The position numbers and the translations under genes are program-made. From Chitinophaga eiseniae (lineage in GTDB: Bacteria; Bacteroidota; Bacteroidia; Chitinophagales; Chitinophagaceae), in contig NZ_FUWZ01000002.1 of assembly GCF_900167135.1 (NCBI RefSeq), positions 956,651 to 1,020,650 of the forward strand: a stretch of DNA of 64,000 nt. Direction: 5' to 3'. The notes beneath the pieces were generated by a model that was not told the DNA's origin, did not search any database, and saw nothing but the letters and a program-made list of their open reading frames with translations. Positions 8,663 through 17,554 of the stretch are shown piece by piece; within the stretch, counting starts at the first letter, position 1; each line of letters begins with the position of its first letter.

Positions 8663-9586
8663 TCAACGAAGTAACAACTCACAAGGTTTTAATCCCGTAT
8701 GTTTCTTAAAGGCGGTGGAGAAGTGGGAGATGCAGGAATAACCCATCAGCATAGCCACTTCAGACACAGACATGCCTTTTTCGTACAACAGGCCTTTGGC
8801 CTTCTCCATTCTTTCTTTCTGGAAATAATCATAGATGGTGGTACCGTACATGGCTTTAAAGCCTTTTTTAAGGTAACATTCATTCATGGCTACTTTGCGG
8901 GCCAGATCGCGGATGGTGATAGGGGAATCCAGTTGTTCCAGTAAGATACTTCTTGCTTTTTCAATTTTCTCCCGGTCTTCCAGGTGTGTCAGGAAGCGGC
9001 AGCCGTAACGTTCGTCGGGATCGTTCTGCATGAACTGGTCTGAACTGTACAACAGTAAGTCCAGGGCGCGGCTTTGCAGGAAGATGTTCTTCAGCATTCC
9101 TTCATAATTGTGATGCACCATGGTTTCCAGCACTGATTTGGATTTGGTGCAGGGCTGGATGGTTTTCACGAAAGGTTTGCGGGTCTGGTTCTCGAAAAGG
9201 GAGAACGTGGTGGTATTTTTCTGAAGCGACTGAATAAACGCTGGCTGGAACCTGACAGTGATAAGGTCTACAGAGGGGACCTTGTCCTTACAGGCTTCCT
9301 TGTTGCCCTCCGCACATAACTGGTCAGTGCAGGCGGGATTTTTACAGTATTTGCTGCCGGCCACGCAATAGCGCAGTTCTATTGCGGCGGACTGCCCTCT
9401 TTTAGCCGGCTGGTACACGACCATGGCTATGTCTTCCACCGGCAGCGGCTTATCGTAGATGAAGCGCTGCAATGTAAAGTCCAGGCAATCCGGGACGGAC
9501 ACGCTGTCCTGCTCCGCCAGCTGTAGCTGGTCGCTCATGGCGGGCTGCGGGATGGCTAATGCCAGTATTTCCTGAATTTCTTTCAC
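8663..9586 (-). CDS. AraC-family transcriptional regulator with cysteine cluster
   Basis: This is a 307-residue protein. The last 100 residues are a two-helix-turn-helix AraC DNA-binding domain (ITIRDLARKVAMNECYLKKGF; SVSEVAMLMGYSCISHFSTAF; KHTGLKPCELL), close in type to PchR-like regulators. The N-terminal 200 residues hold no recognised sugar-binding cupin signature. Instead they carry a tight cluster Cys74-x6-Cys81-x4-Cys86-x4-Cys91-x7-Cys99, which could bind a metal or sense redox state. The gene diverges from the AsmA-like gene at 9752 with a 165-bp gap between them, so each could be its target. The domain family is clear; the signal and the regulon are unknown. Confidence 0.93.
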   Translation of the reverse strand: MKEIQEILALAIPQPAMSDQLQLAEQDSVSVPDCLDFTLQRFIYDKPLPVEDIAMVVYQPAKRGQSAAIELRYCVAGSKYCKNPACTDQLCAEGNKEACKDKVPSVDLITVRFQPAFIQSLQKNTTTFSLFENQTRKPFVKTIQPCTKSKSVLETMVHHNYEGMLKNIFLQSRALDLLLYSSDQFMQNDPDERYGCRFLTHLEDREKIEKARSILLEQLDSPITIRDLARKVAMNECYLKKGFKAMYGTTIYDYFQKERMEKAKGLLYEKGMSVSEVAMLMGYSCISHFSTAFKKHTGLKPCELLLR

Positions 9587-9611
9587 TTTACCTGATGTTT
9601 TAAAACCGGGA

Positions 9612-9619
9612 CAAATTTA
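9612..9619 (-). promoter_or_regulatory. Candidate -7 promoter element of the AraC-type gene
   Basis: The minus strand reads TAAATTTG, a full TAnnTTTG match, 25 nt before the start codon. I see no clear -33 TTTG. Confidence 0.45.
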
Positions 9620-9751
9620 ACACTTCCAATTTTAATCCTATACATTTTGACAATACACTTACAAAGCAATCCTAACATATAGCATAATATTCATCCGTTA
9701 AACGCGGTGGGACAGCAATCAATTGGTATAAATTTCGTTTATTCATAACAG

Positions 9752-11434
9752 ATGGAACACAGGAAAAGGAAATTACCCCGCATTATCAGGATTATTTTGA
9801 CCGTATTATGCATACTGCTGGTACTGGTTTTAGGAACGGCCTGGTACATTAACCAACACTGGACCAATCTGTTACGCAAGGAACTTTCCGGCTATGTAAT
9901 GGATTTATCCGACAGTCTGTATGTAGTACAATTTAAAGACCTGCATCTCAACGTGCTTTCCGGCAGTCTGACCGTGGAGAAAGCCACGATGACGCTGGAT
10001 TCCGCCGTATACCGGCAGATGCTGGCCGCACGCCGGGCGCCGGAAAACACTTACCTCATCAGTGTGGAAAAACTCCAACTGAAGTATTTTAAACCGTGGC
10101 GGTATTTCATCAAAAAGGAGTTGAATGCGGGAGCGCTGATCGTGACCGGCCCCAGTATCGTGATGGACCAGAACAGCACGGTCAGGGACACCACGCAGCC
10201 CCGCACCGCCTATGAGAACATCTCTTCCAAGATGAAATCCATCTTTATCGGACGTTTTCAGCTGGACAACACCAACTTTAAATATGTGTTTACCCGGAAA
10301 GACTCTTCCCGCGTAATCCACCAGTTCCGCAACCTGCAGGTAGGGGTCAACGATTTCCTGATCGATTCTGTGGCACTGAAAGATCCTACCCGCTACCTGT
10401 ACGCCCGCAATTATGAAATCGGTATGCGGGACTATATGAACCGTACGCGGGACAGCCTCTACTGGATGTATGTGCGCGGTATCCGTTACGATGCCGCCGA
10501 AAGGACGCTGAACATCGGGCAGTTTGAGATAAAGCCCCGTTATGGCAAGGCAGAGTTCCAGCAGCGGACAGGGGGTGTGCAGCAGGACCGTTATGAGCTG
10601 CAGTTTAACGATATCCAGGTGCGGGAGCTGGACCCCAGGATGTTGCTGCAGGAGCAGCAGGTGTGGGCGCGGCGCGTCAATATCAGCAATGGCAGGCTGC
10701 ATATTTACCGGGACAGAACGCTGCCCATGCCGCCCGGCGATAAGCTGGGGCAGTTCCCCAACCAGGTGTTGCAAAAAGTAAATCTGCCCTTAAAAATAGA
10801 TACCCTGACCGGCAATAATGTGGAATTACAGTATACCGAGCTGAGTCCTGTTTCCCGGCAGACAGGACAGGTCAGCTTCGGGCATGTTCACGGCAGGTTG
10901 ACCAATATCACTAATATAGATTCCATGGTGGCCCGCAACAACCATTGTGTGGCCGATTTTGACGCTATTTTCCTGCAAAGCGGCAAGCTGAGGGCGCATT
11001 TTGACTTTATCCTCAACAGCCCTACCGGCCGTTTTGCCGTATCGGGGCAGCTGAAAAACATGAACGGCAAGGACCTGAACAGCGTTACCCGGCCGCTGGG
11101 CATGGTCGAAATACGGTCCTGCAACATCCGGGACCTGAACTTCAATATCCGCGGGGACGAGCGGAAGGCCGCCGGCAGCGTCACCCTGTTGTACGACAAT
11201 TTGAAAATAGCCATCCTGAAGCAGGACAAAGAGCACAAAAACTACAGCCGTAAAGGGCTGATGAGTTTTGTGGCCAACGTGATGGTTATTAAAGACAGTA
11301 ACCCCCTGCCAGGAGAGAAAGTACGGGTGTCTAACCCCACCCATGCCAGGGATATCCAGAAGTCATTTTTCAACCTGGTGTGGAAAACATTATTTGCCGG
11401 GGTGAAAGAGACCGCCGGTGCAGGAAAATTATAA
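9752..11434 (+). CDS. AsmA-like / DUF748-type single-pass membrane protein
   Basis: This is a 560-residue protein with a basic N-terminus (MEHRKRKLPR) and one membrane anchor at about 11-33, followed by a long beta-rich region exposed to the periplasm. It shows the repeating strand pattern of AsmA-like proteins (LSGSLTVEKATMTLD; LKYFKPWRYF; GALIVTGPSIVMD; VSGQLKNMNGKDLNSVTRPLG) and ends with NLVWKTLFAGVKETAG, a tail I associate with Bacteroidota AsmA-like proteins. Members of this superfamily bridge or affect lipid traffic between the membranes. No catalytic motif is visible. It is transcribed away from the AraC-type regulator and a candidate -7 element, TAAATTTC, lies just upstream. Function beyond the fold is not assignable. 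Confidence 0.65.
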   Translation: MEHRKRKLPRIIRIILTVLCILLVLVLGTAWYINQHWTNLLRKELSGYVMDLSDSLYVVQFKDLHLNVLSGSLTVEKATMTLDSAVYRQMLAARRAPENTYLISVEKLQLKYFKPWRYFIKKELNAGALIVTGPSIVMDQNSTVRDTTQPRTAYENISSKMKSIFIGRFQLDNTNFKYVFTRKDSSRVIHQFRNLQVGVNDFLIDSVALKDPTRYLYARNYEIGMRDYMNRTRDSLYWMYVRGIRYDAAERTLNIGQFEIKPRYGKAEFQQRTGGVQQDRYELQFNDIQVRELDPRMLLQEQQVWARRVNISNGRLHIYRDRTLPMPPGDKLGQFPNQVLQKVNLPLKIDTLTGNNVELQYTELSPVSRQTGQVSFGHVHGRLTNITNIDSMVARNNHCVADFDAIFLQSGKLRAHFDFILNSPTGRFAVSGQLKNMNGKDLNSVTRPLGMVEIRSCNIRDLNFNIRGDERKAAGSVTLLYDNLKIAILKQDKEHKNYSRKGLMSFVANVMVIKDSNPLPGEKVRVSNPTHARDIQKSFFNLVWKTLFAGVKETAGAGKL

Positions 11435-11502
11435 GGTAAAAAAGCGGGATCCATCCCACCCAAAAACAGCTATTCTTTTATGGAAATCAGGCTTATTTTT
11501 CG

Positions 11503-11510
11503 TATTTTTG
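11503..11510 (+). promoter_or_regulatory. Candidate -7 promoter element of gyrB
   Basis: TATTTTTG matches TAnnTTTG fully and lies 46 nt before the gyrB start. A TTTA tract about 22 bp upstream could serve as a weak -33 box. Confidence 0.5.
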
Positions 11511-11538
11511 CATGATTGTCTACCGATTTTGTTTCTAA

Positions 11539-13536
<1,998 letters not shown>

Positions 13537-13550
13537 CTAGGACGAACATG

Positions 13551-13731
13551 ATTATCGCTGATTTTTCTGATGAACGAAGACCAAAGCGAGCCATCATATT
13601 AATATAGAAAAAGGACCGCCCATTGATGATATCAATGGGCGGTCCTTTTTCTATAATATCTATTCTATATTATTTATAATTAATCATCCTCTTCGTACAG
13701 CGCTCCGCTAGTCAGAAAAATCAGCGATAAT
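13551..13731. repeat. Nested palindrome: 20-bp inverted repeat around a 25-bp hairpin
   Basis: The arm ATTATCGCTGATTTTTCTGA (13551-13570) recurs as an exact reverse complement at 13712-13731. Between them lies a second, independent perfect hairpin (13603-13655). The unit fills the gap between the convergent gyrB and TPR genes. Sequence related to the right arm and its flank occurs again at 30347-30385. Confidence 0.85.
13603..13655. terminator. Bidirectional terminator between gyrB and the TPR operon
   Basis: A perfect 25-bp stem with a 3-nt loop (GAT) has a GC-rich core, GGACCGCCCATTGAT, flanked by A5 on one side and T5 on the other. It therefore has a terminator form on both strands. Confidence 0.9.
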
Positions 13732-13745
13732 TACGGCCATCACAG

Positions 13746-14966
13746 TTACGGCTCCCGGGAGATAATATAATTCGCCAGCAGCTGGTACAGGAACACCCCG
13801 ATCAGCATAATGGCCACGAATATATTGGCGTAGTCGTTGGTGATGAAAGCGAAAATAATTCCTACAAGCCCGATAACAGCGAGCGACAAGGTATAGATAC
13901 GGAAGATGTTCCGGCTCTTCTTAGACGCAGGTGTATACATACTTGAAACCGGCAACAGCAGTACGCCTGAACAGATAGCGACAGACAGCAGGCCGGGAAT
14001 GGCGGTCAGCCAATAGGCGGCGGCAGCCAGCAGCGCTACCGCCAGCAAACAGCCTACCATGGTAGAGACCTTCATCTGCTGTGGCGTCAGGGCGTAACGG
14101 CCGTAAGGGTTCAACCGCAGAAACAGGTTGCTTACCGGCGCAATCAACCAGGTGGACAAAGCCACCAGTGCCAGCAGCACATACAGCGGGAAAAATACTT
14201 TACTGGCGATCTGTGTAAGAATAAAGATGCCCGCAATGATCAACCACTGCATTCCGGCTTTCTGCCTTCCCATAAAAAAGGCGTAATTCAGGAACTGGCG
14301 GTATAACCAGTAACGCGCTTTCATGGCCTGCACCATGCCGTTCTTGGCCCATTGCTGGTTAGGGTCCAGCTTCAGTGACTCGCGGAAATGTTCCAGCGCC
14401 TTGCGGTGATCGCCGGCTTCCAGCCATTTCCAGCCCAGGTTGGCATGGGTATAGGCATTTTCCGGATTATGTTCCAGCGCTTCGTGTAAATCGGAAAACG
14501 CCTCTTCTTTTTTGCCGAGGTTAAACAGTGCGTTGGACCGGAGGTTCAGGCATACCAGGTTCTCCGGGTCGATAGCCAGTCCTTCCTCCGCTTTTTGGAG
14601 GGCGCCGGGATAATCTTTTTTAAACAGCAGTATCTGGCTCCACATGCCAAAGTAATCCGCCTGGTAAGGGTGGATGGCCACAGCTTCGCCGATAGCCTGT
14701 AAGGCTTCGCTGTACTGATTTTTATTGAGCGCCAAACGTGCCTTCAGGTACAGGAAGCGGTCGTCGTCCGGTGCGAAGCCCAGCGCATTGTTAACCACCT
14801 GTTCCCCTTCTTCTGTTTTACCCATTTCGAGATAACAGATGGCCAGCAGGAAGAGCGCGTCTATGTCGTTGGCGCTGGTACTGAGATGTTGTTTCAGGGT
14901 GGTCAGTGCATCCTGGTAACGCCCTTGTTGCAGCAGCAACTGGGCACGCTGAATGAGTACAGCCAT
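13746..14966 (-). CDS. TPR-repeat integral membrane protein
   Basis: This is a 406-residue protein. Residues 1 to about 205 form five to six tetratricopeptide repeats (ALTTLKQHLSTSANDIDALF; ENAYTHANLGWKWLEAG; ALEHFRESLKLDPNQQWAKN). The C-terminal half holds about six hydrophobic segments in three pairs (about 240-285, 305-345 and 360-400). The TPR part is expected in the cytoplasm. Only 3 bp separate it from the stop of the upstream TPR-AAA+ gene, so the two are co-transcribed and probably work together, the membrane protein acting as an anchor or adaptor. No catalytic motif is seen. Confidence 0.8.
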   Translation of the reverse strand: MAVLIQRAQLLLQQGRYQDALTTLKQHLSTSANDIDALFLLAICYLEMGKTEEGEQVVNNALGFAPDDDRFLYLKARLALNKNQYSEALQAIGEAVAIHPYQADYFGMWSQILLFKKDYPGALQKAEEGLAIDPENLVCLNLRSNALFNLGKKEEAFSDLHEALEHNPENAYTHANLGWKWLEAGDHRKALEHFRESLKLDPNQQWAKNGMVQAMKARYWLYRQFLNYAFFMGRQKAGMQWLIIAGIFILTQIASKVFFPLYVLLALVALSTWLIAPVSNLFLRLNPYGRYALTPQQMKVSTMVGCLLAVALLAAAAYWLTAIPGLLSVAICSGVLLLPVSSMYTPASKKSRNIFRIYTLSLAVIGLVGIIFAFITNDYANIFVAIMLIGVFLYQLLANYIISREP

Positions 14967-14969
14967 AAT

Positions 14970-16304
14970 TTATTTCTTTATATCCAGGTATTTCAGCACA
15001 TCGTCGTACAGGCCGGCCTCATTGGAATACAAGGCATAGTTACGGGCGGTGTTAAACCATTCCCGTGTGGTGGGCTTATGAGATTTGATGGCTTTCACCA
15101 GTTCTTTTTGCGATATCGGTTGTGGTGCCCCTTTCTGCAGTGCCTCCAGCAGCTTGTCTTCTATGGCGAGGTCCACGATGGCTTTCAGGTCGGCGCCGGA
15201 ATAGCCGGCCGTGGCTTTGGCCAGGGCTTTGTAATCCACGTCGGAGACGGGTTTGTTGCGGAGTTGCAGTTGCAGGATCGATTCGCGGCCATCTGTGTCA
15301 GGAGGGGCCACGAAGATGATGCGGTCAAAACGGCCGGGGCGGCGGAAAGCCGGATCGAGGCTCCACGGCGCGTTAGTAGCGCCGATGATCAGCACATTCT
15401 CGTTATTGGCGGCGATACCGTCCATCTCCGCCAGGAACTGGTTGATCAGGTGGCTGGCGCCGCTGTTGCGCATAGAGGTCCGATTGGCGCCGAGTGCATC
15501 TACTTCATCGAAGAAGAGCACACAGGGTTTGCGTTGACGGGCCAGCTCAAAGAGCGCATGCAGGTTCTTTTCACTGTTACCGATCCACATATCCAGCACA
15601 TCGTGGATGCCCACATTGATGAACTCCGCCTGTATTTGTCCGGCAGTAGCTTTGGCCAGATAGGTTTTACCACAGCCCGGCGGGCCATAGAGCAGGATGC
15701 CGCCGCCGGCTTTTTTGCCGTAGGCCTTATATAAATCAGGGAACTGCAGCGGCTTGATGATTTTCAGGTCTATCTCCTGCTTTTCCCTTTCCATGCCACC
15801 AACGTCGGAGAAATTCATATCTGGTTTTTCCAGCGTGAAGACTTTATCCGGATCTTCCGACAGTTCATCGTCTTCTTCTTCAAAAGTGGCGGACGGTTGT
15901 TGCTGCGGCAGGCGGAACTGGGCGTCGAGGGCTTCATCACGGAAGCCAGGATTGAGCTGCAACAGGTGTTGATAAATATCTCTGGCTGCCCGCAGGGAGT
16001 TTTCCTTTACCAGGATACGGCAATGCAGCAGGAGGGCATCAAAATGGTCCGGCTCATGATGTTCCAGTTGTTCCAGTACAACGATGGCGGCGGAATATTT
16101 TTGCTGATGATAAAAGGTACGGGCCAGTCCCAGCTGGGCGGCAGTGTGGTCCGGCGACAACTCCAATACTTTGCGGTACTGTTCTTCCGCCTGCACGTAA
16201 TCATAATCCTGCATCAGCACCTGGGCCAGGTGCAGGCGCAAAGGCACATTTTCCGGTGAAAACTGCACTGCTTCCTGTAATTGTTTGACTACTTCCGATG
16301 ACAT
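14970..16304 (-). CDS. TPR-AAA+ ATPase
   Basis: This is a 444-residue protein. Three TPR units fill residues 1 to about 115 (VPLRLHLAQVLMQDYDYVQA; AEEQYRKVLELSPDHTAAQL). An acidic linker (FEEEDDELSEDPD) leads to a classical AAA module at about 155-400: FSDVGGMEREKQEI, Walker A GPPGCGKTYLAK (about 203-214), Walker B VLFFDEVDALGA, sensor-1 IGATNAPWSLD and arginine-finger region RRPGRFDRIIFV. The AAA part resembles the Cdc48/FtsH/spastin group but has no protease or second ATPase domain. The TPR part would recruit clients or the partner membrane protein encoded 3 bp downstream. Likely a remodelling ATPase acting at the inner membrane; substrate unknown. Confidence 0.9.
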   Translation of the reverse strand: MSSEVVKQLQEAVQFSPENVPLRLHLAQVLMQDYDYVQAEEQYRKVLELSPDHTAAQLGLARTFYHQQKYSAAIVVLEQLEHHEPDHFDALLLHCRILVKENSLRAARDIYQHLLQLNPGFRDEALDAQFRLPQQQPSATFEEEDDELSEDPDKVFTLEKPDMNFSDVGGMEREKQEIDLKIIKPLQFPDLYKAYGKKAGGGILLYGPPGCGKTYLAKATAGQIQAEFINVGIHDVLDMWIGNSEKNLHALFELARQRKPCVLFFDEVDALGANRTSMRNSGASHLINQFLAEMDGIAANNENVLIIGATNAPWSLDPAFRRPGRFDRIIFVAPPDTDGRESILQLQLRNKPVSDVDYKALAKATAGYSGADLKAIVDLAIEDKLLEALQKGAPQPISQKELVKAIKSHKPTTREWFNTARNYALYSNEAGLYDDVLKYLDIKK

Positions 16305-16600
16305 AATGCGCTTTATTAATTGAATACTCGAACAGTAATAATACGGAATTACCCCACAAAAATATTGTTAATATTGACGTTGTCACTTTCTCTTTTCACT
16401 GCCTGTTTCGTATTTATTTATTAACATTTTATTTAATTTAAATTTTATTACATATATTGCAGTTGAATTTATCCCTATGCCCGTATATTAACCGGTACAC
16501 CTATTCCAATGAGATTGGCTGGCGGCGGCACTATCTGCCGGCCAACACCGGGTTCCCTATGCAGCGGCACAATACTGGACAGCATTAAATAACAAAACAT
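16305..16600. other. Intergenic stretch upstream of a small lipoprotein gene
   Basis: The left part (to about 16480) is very AT-rich with no clear motif. The right part (16495-16590) is abruptly GC-rich and can fold through TTGGCTGGC/GCCGGCCAA (9 bp with one G-T pair). A 27-codon frame runs from 16509 to 16592, but it shows no family resemblance and I do not call it a gene. Confidence 0.4.
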
Positions 16601-17062
16601 ATGCGTTTGAAAATCTTCGTATGGGCCATTGTTGCTATCATAGCGGGAGCAGGACTTGCCGGTTGCACCAAAAAGAAAGAGGTAACTCCTGAGGGCACTT
16701 TTACTTTCCGTCTGGGAGGGGTAACCTATCATTCCAACTCCACACAGGGCTATATTTCCGATACTGTTGTCGCCGGCAGGAAAACGCTGGTAATAGACGG
16801 TGTCACCAATAATTTCACCAAACACATGGAACTCATGATCACTTTCCCCAATGGCCTGCAAGCCGGACAGTACGATCAGGGCGCCGGTGAAATGACGCTG
16901 ATGGATATTCAGCAAAAAGAAGATGGTTACGTTACCAAAGCCATCTCCATCAAACTTGAAAGCATTAATAGTAAACAAGCGGAGGGAACCTTCTCCGGCA
17001 CCTTAATTAGTGGTGAAATAGAAAAACCTTTAACGGACGGGACTTTTAAAGTCTATTTTTAA
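16601..17062 (+). CDS. Small lipoprotein of unknown function
   Basis: This is a 153-residue protein with a lipoprotein signal ending in the lipobox LAGC (Cys22) followed by TKKKE. The mature part is beta-rich (TFTFRLGGVTYHSN; MELMITFPNGLQAGQYDQG; AEGTFSGTLIS), like the small immunoglobulin- or calycin-like lipoproteins common in Bacteroidota. The phrase F-G/N-x-L-x-A-G-x-Y is typical of such families. It is a single gene with its own terminator. No enzymatic motif is present. Confidence 0.75.
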   Translation: MRLKIFVWAIVAIIAGAGLAGCTKKKEVTPEGTFTFRLGGVTYHSNSTQGYISDTVVAGRKTLVIDGVTNNFTKHMELMITFPNGLQAGQYDQGAGEMTLMDIQQKEDGYVTKAISIKLESINSKQAEGTFSGTLISGEIEKPLTDGTFKVYF

Positions 17063-17088
17063 GTAATCACCGTTTTAAAAAAACGAGC

Positions 17089-17116
17089 AAAACCCTGTCT
17101 TTTAAGACGGGGTTTT
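17089..17116 (+). terminator. Intrinsic terminator of the small lipoprotein gene
   Basis: The stem AAAACCC-T-GTCTT pairs with AAGAC-G-GGGTTTT (one T-G pair) and is followed by TTG. It lies 26 bp after the stop codon. Confidence 0.85.
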
Positions 17117-17131
17117 TTGTTCTCGCGGAGT

Positions 17132-17290
17132 TTCTCGCAAAGCACGCAAAGGAGCAAAGAGCGCAAAGGCTATATAAGAATTATAAGAAAGCAAAGGAGC
17201 GCAGATCAAATGTAGATCTCCGCTCCTTTGCTTTCTCTGCTCGCTTATATAATCTTTGCGCTCTTTGCTCCTTTGCGTGCTTTGCGAGAA
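17132..17290. repeat. Family A inverted repeat, copy 1 (GCAAAG type)
   Basis: Arms of about 76 bp face each other. The outer 37 bp, from TTCTCGCAAAGCACGCAAAG inwards, are identical, and the rest is near-identical. The arms are built from short units ending in GCAAAG. The sequence lies between the lipoprotein terminator and the Oar-like receptor gene. Related copies are at 20780, 50362 and 58300. Confidence 0.9.
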
Positions 17291-17532
17291 CCCCTTTCGT
17301 ATAGTCATACCAGTTGTCTTACTAAAATTATTGTTTAGGAACTGTTAAACAATTCCGGCGTTACAATTCCTTTACCGTTTGTTAACAGAGGTTTCATACA
17401 CATCACCAAACATGATACTAAATTCACTTAATTGTTGGTCAACCAGGGTATTTTAAGATCATTTTAAGTAGTCCTTAACAATTTCGTAATAATGAGTTAA
17501 CATTCTGGTTGCTTTGGAGTAGTTGTTTTGCA
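17291..17532. other. Upstream region of the Oar-like receptor gene
   Basis: About 240 bp of AT-rich sequence holds no gene. Several scattered GTTAAC/GTTAA words (near 17345, 17379 and 17496) are visible, but no perfect TAnnTTTG promoter. Confidence 0.4.
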
Positions 17533-17550
17533 CCTGTAAATACTTACAGG
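17533..17550 (+). promoter_or_regulatory. Short palindrome just before the Oar-like start codon
   Basis: CCTGTAA-ATAC-TTACAGG is a perfect 7-bp stem with a 4-nt loop that ends 4 nt before the ATG. In RNA it would block the region normally left open for initiation, and in DNA it could be an operator. Confidence 0.5.
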
Positions 17551-17554
17551 CTTT

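Noticed and set aside
16509..16592. 27-codon frame in a GC-rich patch before the small lipoprotein gene
   Set aside because: It has no signal, no family resemblance and no promoter. It could be a leader peptide, but nothing supports it.
17132..17290. Family A palindromes considered as plain terminators
   Set aside because: A separate, sufficient terminator at 17089-17116 already precedes copy 1, and the arms are far longer than needed, so termination alone does not explain them.
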